The position numbers and the translations under genes are program-made. This document shows, one piece after another, positions 26,495 to 34,693 of a stretch of DNA of 64,000 nt; the first letter of the stretch is position 1; the number at the start of each line of letters is the position of its first letter. Location: assembly GCA_963663025.1 (NCBI GenBank), contig OY760073.1, forward strand, positions 930,001 to 994,000. Reading direction: 5' to 3'. The DNA is from JAGWBF01 sp963663025 (lineage in GTDB: Bacteria; Chloroflexota; Dehalococcoidia; Lucifugimonadales; JAGWBF01). The notes under the pieces are model-generated. The model had not been told where the DNA came from and ran no database searches. It worked only from the letters and a program-made list of their open reading frames with translations.

Positions 26495-28252
26495 TTGAGA
26501 GAGGTCTGGTCTTTGGCATCGCAACCCGTTAATGAGAACGTCCGCTACGAGCCCAACGAAACTCCTCCCCATCCAATAACCATTGGGGCAGGCTTCCAGT
26601 CCGCTATGGTCATCGTGGCGCCGGTTGTCCTAACGGTGGTCATCGTGGCCCGTATTGCGGACCAGCCCGATTCATACATTGAATGGGGCGCTTTCGCCGC
26701 ACTGCTGGTCAGCGGAATCACCACGACGCTTCAGGCAGCTCGGTTGTGGCGCATTGGGGCGGGCCACGTCCTGATCATGGGCACATCGGGCGCCTTTATC
26801 GCGGTCTGCGTAGCGGCCCTGGTTGAGGGCGGGCCCTCGACGATGGCCAGTCTGGTCGTCATCTCCTCGTTTTTCCAGTTCATGCTTGCGGCCCGTCTTT
26901 CCTTGCTCAGGCGGATATTCACGCCTGTAGTCTCCGGCACCGTGATCATGCTCATTGCGGTAACGGTCATGCCCCTAATTTTCGACACTATGCGCGACGT
27001 TCCAGAGGATGCGTCGGATATGGCCGGGCCCATGGTGGTCCTGGCCACCCTCGTCACCGTGGCAATTCTCGTGCTGCGGGCTCCTCCGAGGCTGAGATTG
27101 TGGTCACCGGTAATAGGCATAGTCGTTGGCTGCGCGGTGTCAGCGCCTCTTGGGCTGTATGACCCCCAGAATATCCTTGACGCGTCATGGATTGGCGCTC
27201 CTATATCCGCCTGGCCGGGGGTCAACTTGGTGCCCGGCGTCGAGTTCTGGGCCCTTCTCCCTGCCTTCATCGTCGTTACTCTGGTCGGCGCGATTGAGAC
27301 CATCGGCGATGGGGTCGCCATCCAGAGGGTGTCCCAGCGCAGACACAGGGCGACTGACTTTCGGGTCGTTCAGGGCGCTCTCAATGCCGACGGTGTGGGC
27401 AACTTGCTGTCGGGCCTTGCGGGCACCCTCCCCAACACCACCTACTCGACCAGCATCTCCCTCGCCGAGGTCACCGGCATCGCCGCACGGAGGGTAGGCG
27501 TTGTCATCGGCGTTATCTTCCTTGTGGTGGCATTCGTGCCAAAGTTTTCGGCCTTGCTGATAGCCATTCCCTCTCCCGTAGCCGGGGCCTACCTTGTCCT
27601 ACTTGTGGGAATACTCTTTGTGCAAGGGATGAAGATCGTCATTCAGGAAGGTGTCGACCACCGAAAGGCCGTTGTTGTGGGGCTGTCCTTCTGGATCGGC
27701 ACGGCTTTCCAGAACGGCTGGATATTCCCCGATTTGCTGGGCGACGGGTTCCTGGGTGTGCTCCTTGGCAACGGGATGACGGCGGGCGCTCTCGTGGCCG
27801 TCATCCTGATGACTTTCCTGGAGATTACGGGCCCGAGACGGAGCAAACTGGAGATCTCGTTGGATTCTGAGGCCCTGCCCGGATTGACGGAATTTGTGCG
27901 GGGATTCGCCTCCAAGTCCGGGTGGAACCGCTCTTCCACGGACCGACTGGTGCTGGTGGCCGAGGAGACCTTGACGAGCCTTCTTTCGGATGATGATGAT
28001 GCAGAAGGGGACGGGCGTCGGCGACTGATCGTCACCGTCCGGAGAACAATGGGAGGAGCGGAGCTGGAGTTCGTGTCCGGAAGCGAGGGGGAAAACCTGG
28101 AAGACAGACTATCTTACCTGGGAGAGTCGCCGGACATTCCCGACGAACGGGACGTGTCATTCCGACTGCTTCGACACTACGCGTCGTCGGTGCGCCATCA
28201 GAAATATCACGGTGTGGATGTCGTGACGGTCAGCGTCACCGGGTCGCGCTAG
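26495..28252 (+). CDS. NCS2-type (xanthine/uracil permease) transporter fused to a degenerate ATPase-like domain
   Basis: About 585 residues. Residues ~30-450 form a multi-helix NCS2/SLC23-like transporter, with GTSGAFIAVCVAALVEGG in a discontinuous helix region, ETIGDGVAIQRVS, and LSGLAGTLPNTTYSTS near the substrate site. Residues ~455-585 are soluble and resemble an anti-sigma (RsbW-type) HATPase: DRLVLVAEETLTSLL, then a VTVRR strand, then FRLLRHYASSVRHQKYHG. The Asn of the N-box is replaced (AEETLTS), so ATP binding is doubtful. Start is TTG 26495 (AGAAGG upstream) or TTG 26513 (GAGAGG upstream). Substrate probably a nucleobase or urate, inferred from the family only. Confidence 0.75.
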   Translation: MREVWSLASQPVNENVRYEPNETPPHPITIGAGFQSAMVIVAPVVLTVVIVARIADQPDSYIEWGAFAALLVSGITTTLQAARLWRIGAGHVLIMGTSGAFIAVCVAALVEGGPSTMASLVVISSFFQFMLAARLSLLRRIFTPVVSGTVIMLIAVTVMPLIFDTMRDVPEDASDMAGPMVVLATLVTVAILVLRAPPRLRLWSPVIGIVVGCAVSAPLGLYDPQNILDASWIGAPISAWPGVNLVPGVEFWALLPAFIVVTLVGAIETIGDGVAIQRVSQRRHRATDFRVVQGALNADGVGNLLSGLAGTLPNTTYSTSISLAEVTGIAARRVGVVIGVIFLVVAFVPKFSALLIAIPSPVAGAYLVLLVGILFVQGMKIVIQEGVDHRKAVVVGLSFWIGTAFQNGWIFPDLLGDGFLGVLLGNGMTAGALVAVILMTFLEITGPRRSKLEISLDSEALPGLTEFVRGFASKSGWNRSSTDRLVLVAEETLTSLLSDDDDAEGDGRRRLIVTVRRTMGGAELEFVSGSEGENLEDRLSYLGESPDIPDERDVSFRLLRHYASSVRHQKYHGVDVVTVSVTGSR

Positions 28253-28291
28253 CGTCCCGCCGTCGTTCCGCGCGCGATTGTTCCCCCATAG

Positions 28292-28308
28292 AGGGCAGCC
28301 GCTGCCCT
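28292..28308. terminator. Hairpin between convergent genes
   Basis: AGGGCAG-CCG-CTGCCCT forms a perfect 7-bp stem with a 3-nt loop. It straddles the stop of the methyltransferase gene and follows the NCS2 gene by about 40 nt. There is no T-tract on either strand, so a factor-independent terminator role is uncertain. Confidence 0.35.
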
Positions 28309-28990
28309 ACTTGTGCGCCCTGAGCATGACCTTCTCCGCCTCCACGGGGAGTCCTTCATACCTTCGCCGGGAGTGGGAACCTAATACCTCTGCGTTGTGA
28401 AAGCCTGACCACTGGAGCATTTCCAGCAAAAACGGCCTGTTGGGAATGAGCCGGAGCTTTCCCGTGTGGCCGAAGCCCCGCATTAGCTGAGGGATCTCAT
28501 CGTCTGAATTTGAGGCGGCAACCACGAACTCCATAATGGCCATACTGTTTGTTAGGGAAGCGACTCGGTCGAGGGCGTAGAAGGGATATTTCAGGTGATG
28601 GAAGACGGAGAGGAAGAGCACGATTTCGAAGGGGCCCGGACTCCCGGCTTTGCTGTCCTGGACATCCCATTCCCGGAAGTCCGCCCCGTGACCCAGTACC
28701 GATTTGATAAGGGCGAACTTCGCAGCCACATCTTTCCGTTGCTGGTTGTCCAACCCCAGAACCGGAGAGGCGCCTCGTCGCCAAGCCTCGATGGCGTAAA
28801 ATCCCTCGTTGCAGCCGATGTCCAGCAGGGAGCACCCTGTCAGGTCATCGGGCAGCTTCATCATGTCCAGTTTCTCTGTCAGGTGCGCGTAGGACCTCTT
28901 GCCGGGGGTGAACACGCCGTCACCCAAGGGTATGGAATGGTACCAGCGGTACTGCCCTATTAGATTCTTCGGGTCGTCTAGGGTGGTCAT
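28307..28990 (-). CDS. SAM-dependent methyltransferase (CmoB-like/DUF1698 group)
   Basis: The 227-residue protein has an N-terminal QYRWYHSIPLGDGVFTPG typical of CmoB/DUF1698-like enzymes, then motif I LLDIGCNEGFYAIEAWRRGA and motif II VLGLDNQQRK. FEIVLFLSVFHHLKYPFYALDRV and MAIMEFV follow. CmoB itself is a tRNA U34 carboxymethyltransferase, but many relatives methylate sugars or small metabolites. Its place after a GT4 and a GH63-like gene on the same strand makes a glycan or osmolyte substrate plausible. Start ATG at 28990. Confidence 0.75.
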   Translation of the reverse strand: MTTLDDPKNLIGQYRWYHSIPLGDGVFTPGKRSYAHLTEKLDMMKLPDDLTGCSLLDIGCNEGFYAIEAWRRGASPVLGLDNQQRKDVAAKFALIKSVLGHGADFREWDVQDSKAGSPGPFEIVLFLSVFHHLKYPFYALDRVASLTNSMAIMEFVVAASNSDDEIPQLMRGFGHTGKLRLIPNRPFLLEMLQWSGFHNAEVLGSHSRRRYEGLPVEAEKVMLRAHK

Positions 28991-29025
28991 TGTCCTGTCA
29001 AAGTGTTCAGCCTAAAGGGGCTGCT

Positions 29026-30255
29026 TTACATATCAAGAACGATGGTGGACCAGCCGAAGTCCCTTGCCCCGTAAGGCTCGCCGTTGTAAGGGTTGTAATA
29101 CTCCCGGAACCCTCCCATTTCTATCAGCCTATGGCTCTTGGCAACGATGGTGTCAGCCAGGTCCGCGTATCCATGCCCCCTTAAGGCGTGGCTCAGGAAC
29201 CAGTTGGTATTCATCCACGTCGGTCCCCGCCAGATGAATCCCCGGGGGTTCTCCGGGAAGAACCTGGGCTCGGAGGCGGATACCGAGGGCAGGGGATAGG
29301 GTAGCCAGAAGTGTTCCTCTGAGGTCACCAGCCCCTGGACAAGGCGTTTGGTTATCTCAGCGGGCAGGTCGTCTAGTATCAGGGGCATGAGGGAGCTGAT
29401 GGTGACGACCCTGACGACCTTCTCCTCCGCTCCGGACAGATCGAAGAAGGCCCCAGCCTCCTCGTCCCAGCATTTCTCCAGCAGGGCGTCCCTGGTCCTG
29501 TCGGCATCGTCCACGAACTCCCGGGAGTCCGCCCCTCCCTGCAGCATCCTCACCAGCGCACGGAGGCCGAATACGTATATGGAGTTGAACAGCACATCCT
29601 CGAAGTTGAACAGGTCGGCAGCCAGTATCTTCAGATCGTCGTTCCTCATTGGCTCATAGGCTTCGTACAGTTTCCTCAGCTGGCGGATGAACCCCTGGTT
29701 GCTGAGCTCCTCAAGGCCCAGAGCCTCGTCGTACTTCGGAGAACAGTCGATTCCCGATTCCTCGGGCTGCAGGATGGACAGCAGACCATCCTTGTCAGGG
29801 TCCCGGTTGTTTCTGAGCCATCGGTAGTAGGACTTCAGGATGGGTAGGGCATACCTCAGGAACTCTTCGTCGCCCGTAGCTTGGTACACCCGCTCTACCG
29901 CGTAGGCCAGTATGGGGGGCTGGACGGTGGAGCTGTAGTTGGATGTAGTGCGTCCCACCATGTTCCGGCTGAGAAACTCTTCCTTCTTCTCCTCTTCCCA
30001 GAAGGTGATGTGGGGAACGAATCCCGAAGGGAGAGCGGTTCCCAAGAGGGTGGTAAGCTCGGCCTTCGCCAGGTCCCGGTCCAAGTGAGTCAGCGCGATG
30101 GCGTGAAAGCAGGAGTCCCAGAACCATTGGAAGGGGTAGCCGCGTAGGGAGGGGCAGATGAAGGTGAACTCCTTGCCGTTCCATTCGGCCCTGCCCTGGC
30201 GCAGGTTGCCCATCAGGATACGACGGGCGCCTTCCTCTAATACACTACGGTCCAT
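29026..30255 (-). CDS. GH63-like glycoside hydrolase (mannosylglycerate/glucosylglycerate hydrolase type)
   Basis: The 409-residue (alpha/alpha)6-barrel enzyme shows GYPFQWFWDSCFHAIAL near the N-terminus, LQPEESGIDCSPKYDEAL (conserved acid region) near residue 165, and GPTWMNTNWFLSHAL. The C-terminal REYYNPYNGEPYGARDFGWS contains the presumed catalytic Glu. These are features of the GH63 members that hydrolyse mannosylglycerate or glucosylglycerate, rather than of eukaryotic processing glucosidase I. The substrate is inferred from that likeness and from the adjacent GT4 and nucleotidyltransferase genes. No signal peptide, so it is intracellular. Confidence 0.72.
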   Translation of the reverse strand: MDRSVLEEGARRILMGNLRQGRAEWNGKEFTFICPSLRGYPFQWFWDSCFHAIALTHLDRDLAKAELTTLLGTALPSGFVPHITFWEEEKKEEFLSRNMVGRTTSNYSSTVQPPILAYAVERVYQATGDEEFLRYALPILKSYYRWLRNNRDPDKDGLLSILQPEESGIDCSPKYDEALGLEELSNQGFIRQLRKLYEAYEPMRNDDLKILAADLFNFEDVLFNSIYVFGLRALVRMLQGGADSREFVDDADRTRDALLEKCWDEEAGAFFDLSGAEEKVVRVVTISSLMPLILDDLPAEITKRLVQGLVTSEEHFWLPYPLPSVSASEPRFFPENPRGFIWRGPTWMNTNWFLSHALRGHGYADLADTIVAKSHRLIEMGGFREYYNPYNGEPYGARDFGWSTIVLDM

Positions 30256-30297
30256 AGATTCTCCTACATCGGCGATGGTTTGCCTCGACTGGTTCCC

Positions 30298-31533
30298 CTA
30301 GCCGGTGGAACGGTACAACTCCAGGTAGCTTTTCGCAACCACGGGCCAAGAGAACCTGCTAAGGGCGTAGGCACGTCCCTTTTCGCCCAGGTTTCTTCGC
30401 TTCTCCGGATTGCCGACCAGGTCCACCATGGCCTCCACAGCCGCGTCCAGGTCACCCTTGGCGGTCACCACGCAACCCTGGACAAGTAGCTCCCTGTTGG
30501 CACCGACGTCGTTGGTGAGGACGGGAACGCCATTAGCCAGCGCCTCGAAATAGACCAAGCCAAAGGCCTCGTACTCGGAATAGAGGACAAACACATCGCT
30601 CTCGGCGTACCACTGCTCCAGTTCCTCGTCGGAGGCTTCCCCGGCCAACAATACCTCGTCCTGAAGACCCCACTCCCTGATTGTCCTGCGGATATCACGT
30701 TCCCTGCCCTCGTCCCTGCCTACGAGAACCAGCTCGGCGGGAACAGAAAAACATTCCCGGGCCCTGCGGTACACCTCCAGGAGCCACATCTGTCCCTTAT
30801 GATCGCCCAAACGGCCCACACAAAGAATGCGCACCTTGGACCGTTCGCCGCGGGTACTGAAGGACTTCCCAGTCTGTGCCGGGGGATGCACTCCCCAACC
30901 GATGACATCCAGCTTCTCTTCGGGTACCAGGTAGGCCTTCCCCACCTGCTCCCGCTCCATGCTAGTCAAGGCGACCACTTGGTCCACAGCACGACAGAGG
31001 GTAACGTTGAAGCACCGCAGCCATTGGCGCTTCAACGGCAGCACATGAAAGGATGGGGTGAAGATGGTCCTGGCGCGCTTTCGCCCCCACCACCAGCACC
31101 ACAGGTGGCCCCAGAACCAGCCGTCTCCGACGAAATGCATCACCGTGGGATTGAACTGTTTGACATATTTTTTAATCTGCAATGGGGAGAACCATACCAG
31201 AGGTACGGAGTAGATGGGCAGGGAGCGATGCGGGAAGCCCGACAAGCGCATGATCTCGATCCCCTGGTCCGTGGTCTCGGTGTCCAGCCAGTCGGGATGG
31301 GGCACTCTTGGAAAGGCGTACTTGGTTGTAAGCACACCTACCTTTTCGACCTCGGGCACATTGAGATACTCGCCGGCCAGCCCTTCAATGGCCCTCTCTA
31401 TGCCGCCCAGGTAGGGCCTGAAGTAGGGGGTCAGGAAGAGTACGCGAACTTTGCTGGGTGCGTCAGACAGGGAGTGCCGTCCTTTCGGGTCGTGGGCTGG
31501 GGCCTGGAGGGATGCTAGCCCTGGCCCTCTCAA
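30298..31533 (-). CDS. Glycosyltransferase family 4
   Basis: About 411 residues with the GT-B fold. The N-terminal PYFRPYLGGIERAIEGLA is the usual acceptor-side glycine loop. The C-terminal half has VGRLGDHKGQ.WLLE, RDIRRTIREWGL and the EX7E motif EAFGLVYFE followed by ALANGVPV, which binds the sugar nucleotide. The start is uncertain: the frame opens at TTG 31533 and the first clear homology is VRVLFLTPYF, about 27 codons in. It lies 42 nt upstream of the GH63-like gene. Likely product: a hexosyl transfer to glycerate, phosphoglycerate or a glycan; this is an inference. Confidence 0.85.
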   Translation of the reverse strand: MRGPGLASLQAPAHDPKGRHSLSDAPSKVRVLFLTPYFRPYLGGIERAIEGLAGEYLNVPEVEKVGVLTTKYAFPRVPHPDWLDTETTDQGIEIMRLSGFPHRSLPIYSVPLVWFSPLQIKKYVKQFNPTVMHFVGDGWFWGHLWCWWWGRKRARTIFTPSFHVLPLKRQWLRCFNVTLCRAVDQVVALTSMEREQVGKAYLVPEEKLDVIGWGVHPPAQTGKSFSTRGERSKVRILCVGRLGDHKGQMWLLEVYRRARECFSVPAELVLVGRDEGRERDIRRTIREWGLQDEVLLAGEASDEELEQWYAESDVFVLYSEYEAFGLVYFEALANGVPVLTNDVGANRELLVQGCVVTAKGDLDAAVEAMVDLVGNPEKRRNLGEKGRAYALSRFSWPVVAKSYLELYRSTG

Positions 31534-31576
31534 GGTGTCAAGGCAGCGGTGATTCGTAGCCGAAGATAGGTCCTGG

Positions 31577-31585
31577 TGCTAGAAT
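31577..31585 (+). promoter_or_regulatory. Extended -10 promoter candidate for the S51-like peptidase
   Basis: TGCTAGAAT: extended TG plus -10 TAGAAT (31580-31585), about 30 nt before the ATG at 31617. No -35 is recognisable. Confidence 0.35.
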
Positions 31586-31616
31586 GCGGGCACTAGAGAG
31601 GGTTGGAGGGGCGGGA

Positions 31617-32303
31617 ATGGAAGGCAAGATCATACTGGCGGGGGGCGATGAGTTTCGCAGGGACTGCGTCTCCATGGACAGGCACATCCTATCCTCCTTC
31701 GCTAAGGACCGGCCCCGGGTGCTCATTGTCCCCACGGCCGCCGTTACCGGTCCTCAGAAGGCCGCGAATGATGGGGTGGTGCATTTCTCCGGCCTGGGAG
31801 CGGATGCCTCAAGCCTGATGGTCCTGGAACCGGGGGATGCCAACGATGAACGCTTGGCTGGCCAGGTACTGGACTGCGATGTTGTATATTTCACCGGAGG
31901 GAGCCCCGACCATCTGTTATCGGCTTTGAAGGGGTCCAAGCTCCTTGCCAACCTTCACGCCGCCTTGGAAAAGGGGGCAGTGGTTGGGGGATCCAGCGCC
32001 GGAGCCATGGTCATGGGCTCCAGGATGCGTCGGCCCAGGATGGGAGAATGGGTCGAGGCGCTGGGCACCGTCCCGGGACTTGCCGTGCTGCCTCACCACG
32101 AACGAAGCGATCCGGCTGCTGTATCCAGGGAGCTTGAGGGCAGCGCGCCTGAAGGGTTGATGTTCCTGGGTATCGACGCCCAGTCGGGCTGCTTTGGGAG
32201 GCCAGGTAGTTGGCAGGCGGTAGGTCCGGGTAAGGTGACCCTCTACAAGGATGGGGCCTGGGAGGTGTTCTCCGAGGGAGAGAAGCTGCCCCCGGGCATC
32301 TAG
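31617..32303 (+). CDS. Peptidase S51 / cyanophycinase-like protein
   Basis: The 228-residue protein has a class-I-amidotransferase-like fold: ILAGGDEFR, VLIVPTAAV, DVVYFTGGSPDHLLSAL and the serine nucleophile elbow GGSSAGAMVMG, followed by a His-containing LPHHERSD. This is the S51 family of dipeptidase E and cyanophycinase. No cyanophycin synthetase is in the window, so a peptide or asparagine-degrading role is unproven. The start at 31617 follows GGAGGGGCGGG. The gene is on the strand opposite to the surrounding sugar genes, and its stop interlocks with theirs by CTAG (32300-32303). Confidence 0.78.
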   Translation: MEGKIILAGGDEFRRDCVSMDRHILSSFAKDRPRVLIVPTAAVTGPQKAANDGVVHFSGLGADASSLMVLEPGDANDERLAGQVLDCDVVYFTGGSPDHLLSALKGSKLLANLHAALEKGAVVGGSSAGAMVMGSRMRRPRMGEWVEALGTVPGLAVLPHHERSDPAAVSRELEGSAPEGLMFLGIDAQSGCFGRPGSWQAVGPGKVTLYKDGAWEVFSEGEKLPPGI

Positions 32304-33013
32304 GCCGGGTGGGAGTCCCCCGTCAGGTACTCCTCAACTTCCCGCAGGTCTTTGAAGGAATCGACGCTTCGCCAGAAAGCCCTGGAGCGGTGGGCGCTCA
32401 GCCGTGTTTCCAGGGCCAGCTCCGGGAAGGTTGAAGTCTCGTGGTCTCCGAGCTCAGGCAGGCGGTCTTCGATGCTCCTGGAGAACACGTAAATGCCGCC
32501 ATTTATCCAGTAGGGGAGCTGCACCTTCTCCCTGAACCCTTCCACATCGTTGCGCTGGGTTATATCCACCAGGCCGTAGGGGCTGATGAATGGGACCACC
32601 ATGATGGTCGCCAGGTGGGAGGGGTCAGCCTTGACCTTCTCTTCAAAGGAGCCGGTGAGGACGCTAATGGGCTCGGCGGTGATGATGTCGCCGTTGGTTA
32701 TGATGAAGGAGCGCTCGGATTCGGGAATGCACCCAATGCCCTTGCGGATGGCGCCTCCCCTGCCCAAGGGATTGTCCTCAACCGAGTAGTGGATCCGCAC
32801 GCCAAAGGAAGAGCCGTCGCCGAAGTAGTCCCTGATGGCTTCCCAGCGATACCCGGCCAGGAACACCACATCGGAGACTCCCCCCTCCTTAAGCCACTGA
32901 ATCTGGTGCCAGATGACGGGCTTTCCATCCACAGGGACCATGGGCTTGGGAACGGTATCGGTCAGCGGCCTTAGCCTTTCGCCTCTGCCCCCTGAAAGTA
33001 TCAGTGCATACAT
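32300..33013 (-). CDS. Sugar-nucleotide transferase (nucleotidyltransferase family 2)
   Basis: The 237-residue protein starts MYALILSGGRGERLRPLT, the GGxGxRLxPLT nucleotide loop. Next come KPMVPVDGKPVIWHQIQWL, the metal-binding Asp in ITNGDII, and GLVDIT then INGGIYVFS. This is the catalytic domain of a mannose-1-phosphate guanylyltransferase or glucose-1-phosphate nucleotidyltransferase without a C-terminal helix domain. It probably supplies the activated sugar used by the GT4 encoded downstream. A good promoter lies at 33075-33104. Confidence 0.85.
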   Translation of the reverse strand: MYALILSGGRGERLRPLTDTVPKPMVPVDGKPVIWHQIQWLKEGGVSDVVFLAGYRWEAIRDYFGDGSSFGVRIHYSVEDNPLGRGGAIRKGIGCIPESERSFIITNGDIITAEPISVLTGSFEEKVKADPSHLATIMVVPFISPYGLVDITQRNDVEGFREKVQLPYWINGGIYVFSRSIEDRLPELGDHETSTFPELALETRLSAHRSRAFWRSVDSFKDLREVEEYLTGDSHPA

Positions 33014-33333
33014 TGGTTAGCTGTCGTGAAGGTGCCCTGTAGTGGGTCCGGCTTTCGACTCTGGAGGTGAAAATACTATAGCTTTCCTCAACAACTTCAG
33101 TCAAACCAACTAGTTGACCCCGAATATGGGAGAAGTTATTGGGACATATGCGCGAAGATGCAGCCTTGGATGCCGTGTAAGAATGTTGAGTTACCAGTAT
33201 TGTCTGGAAATATGCAGATGCATCCGGCAGAATGATGATTGGTCCCGCCGGTTCGGAAAGCGGCGGGGGCCGAATTGGAAGAGCTGGAACTCAACTGAGC
33301 GAACGTTTACACCCTGTGCTATTGACTACGACA
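33014..33333. other. Intergenic region, AT-richer than its surroundings
   Basis: This stretch holds the minus-strand promoter for the nucleotidyltransferase gene (33075-33104) and a possible but weak plus-strand -35/-10 pair beginning with TTGACC near 33114. No gene, RNA or repeat is recognisable. The lower GC content continues through the RNase D gene. Confidence 0.5.
33075..33104 (-). promoter_or_regulatory. Sigma70-type promoter for the sugar-nucleotide transferase gene
   Basis: -35 TTGACT (33099-33104), 18-bp spacer, -10 TATAGT (33075-33080), about 60 nt before the start codon at 33013. Confidence 0.5.
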
Positions 33334-34470
33334 ATGAGTCATATTGAGTTGGTGAGTTCGGAATCACGCCTGGTTGAAGTAATAGGCCACATTTCGAATG
33401 AGCCACGAGTTGCAGTTGACTCCGAGTCCAACGGGTTCTTCAGATATCACGAGCGTGTCTGCCTCGTGCAGCTCTCATCGGGCGATACCGCCTTCCTTGT
33501 CGACCCATTTGCGATAGAAGACCTCCGACCTCTTGGAGAGCTTCTTGGTGATCTATCGGTGGAGAAGGTTTTCCATGCGGGCGACAATGACATTCGTAGT
33601 TTTGACCGGGACTGGGGCTTTCGGGTGAACAATGTTTTCGACACCAGTATTGCCGCATCCCTCGTCGGCTCCCAGCAGCTAAGCTTGCAGGCTGTTGTTG
33701 AGGAGTACGTGGGGGTAAAGCTGGAGAAGCGTCGAAACCTCCAAAGGTCAGACTGGACAAAGCGGCCCTTAAGTCCTGAATCGATGACGTACGCTGCCAG
33801 CGACGTCCTGCATCTCCCGAAGGCTCGAGAAGAGCTATTAGCGCGACTAACAGAACTATCGAGGCTCTCGTGGGCGAAAGAGGAATTCGAACATCTGGAG
33901 AGCGTCCGATACACTCCTCCCGACCGCGAATTGGCTTTCTTTTCTATTAAGGGCAGCCGCAATCTGGACGGGAGGGGTTTGGCTGTACTACTAGCTCTGT
34001 GGCAATTTCGCGAAAAAGAAGCCAAACGCCTCGACCGCCCCGTCTTCAAAGTCATGGGAGATTCTGTGCTGGTCGAACTGGCGTCCAACCCCACGGCTGA
34101 ACTTTCGACGATCAAGGGACTGGGACGATTCGGCCGCCCACCCGACGATAGGGTCCTGAGACGGGCAATCAATACAGGAGTCAAGTCCGGCCCTGTCACA
34201 CGTCCGATTAGGACGCTGCATCGGGCGCCATTGAGTGTGGCGGACCGAGAGAGAGCCAGAGATCGATTGAAGACTCTCAAGAAATGGCGCGGCCAACTAG
34301 GCCAGGACCTAGGGTTGGACCCAAGTCTGTTGTGGCCGGCTGCCAGTTTGGAACGACTATCTCAGCACCCTGATAGCTTGCAAACAGAACTTGCCAGTAC
34401 CGATGTTAGGAACTGGCAGAAGGGTGAGTTCGGTTCGGCCCTGAAGAAAGTGCTTACAACTCTGAAGTAA
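33334..34470 (+). CDS. rnd: Ribonuclease D-like 3'-5' exonuclease
   Basis: The 378-residue protein has a DEDDy exonuclease domain: AVDSESNGF (Exo I, Asp and Glu), FHAGDNDIRSFD (Exo II) and YAASDVLHLPKAREEL (Exo III, Tyr and Asp). An HRDC-like helical region follows at about residues 205-300 (LDGRGLAVLLALWQFREKEAKRLDRPVFKVMGD). RNase D trims tRNA 3' ends. The start at ATG 33334 gives MSHIELVSSESRLVEVIG; upstream sequence in the frame has no homology. The gene is clearly less GC-rich and uses more A/T-ending codons than its neighbours, suggesting acquisition from elsewhere. Confidence 0.85.
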   Translation: MSHIELVSSESRLVEVIGHISNEPRVAVDSESNGFFRYHERVCLVQLSSGDTAFLVDPFAIEDLRPLGELLGDLSVEKVFHAGDNDIRSFDRDWGFRVNNVFDTSIAASLVGSQQLSLQAVVEEYVGVKLEKRRNLQRSDWTKRPLSPESMTYAASDVLHLPKAREELLARLTELSRLSWAKEEFEHLESVRYTPPDRELAFFSIKGSRNLDGRGLAVLLALWQFREKEAKRLDRPVFKVMGDSVLVELASNPTAELSTIKGLGRFGRPPDDRVLRRAINTGVKSGPVTRPIRTLHRAPLSVADRERARDRLKTLKKWRGQLGQDLGLDPSLLWPAASLERLSQHPDSLQTELASTDVRNWQKGEFGSALKKVLTTLK

Positions 34471-34612
34471 GGTGCTTCACAACAACGCCTTGCGCCTTTA
34501 ACGGGCACTTAGCCCAATGTGTAGAAGAGTGCCAATTCTCCGCGGAGAGTCTCTTCTGAGTGGAGCCCGTACGCAACCGCTCACAAGCAAGAACCCTGGC
34601 TGGTTTCGCTAA

Positions 34613-34642
34613 TTGACAGAGCAAACGCACATGGCCTAACCT
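34613..34642 (+). promoter_or_regulatory. Possible promoter for the 34694-38326 gene set
   Basis: Perfect -35 TTGACA (34613-34618), with a poor -10 (TAACCT, 34637-34642) at 18-bp spacing. The -35 is convincing, the -10 is not; the ATG is at 34694. Confidence 0.3.
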
Positions 34643-34693
34643 CCTAGCGAAACGCTGGTATGACACCAATACGTTCTTGGGAGGTAGCACGCT

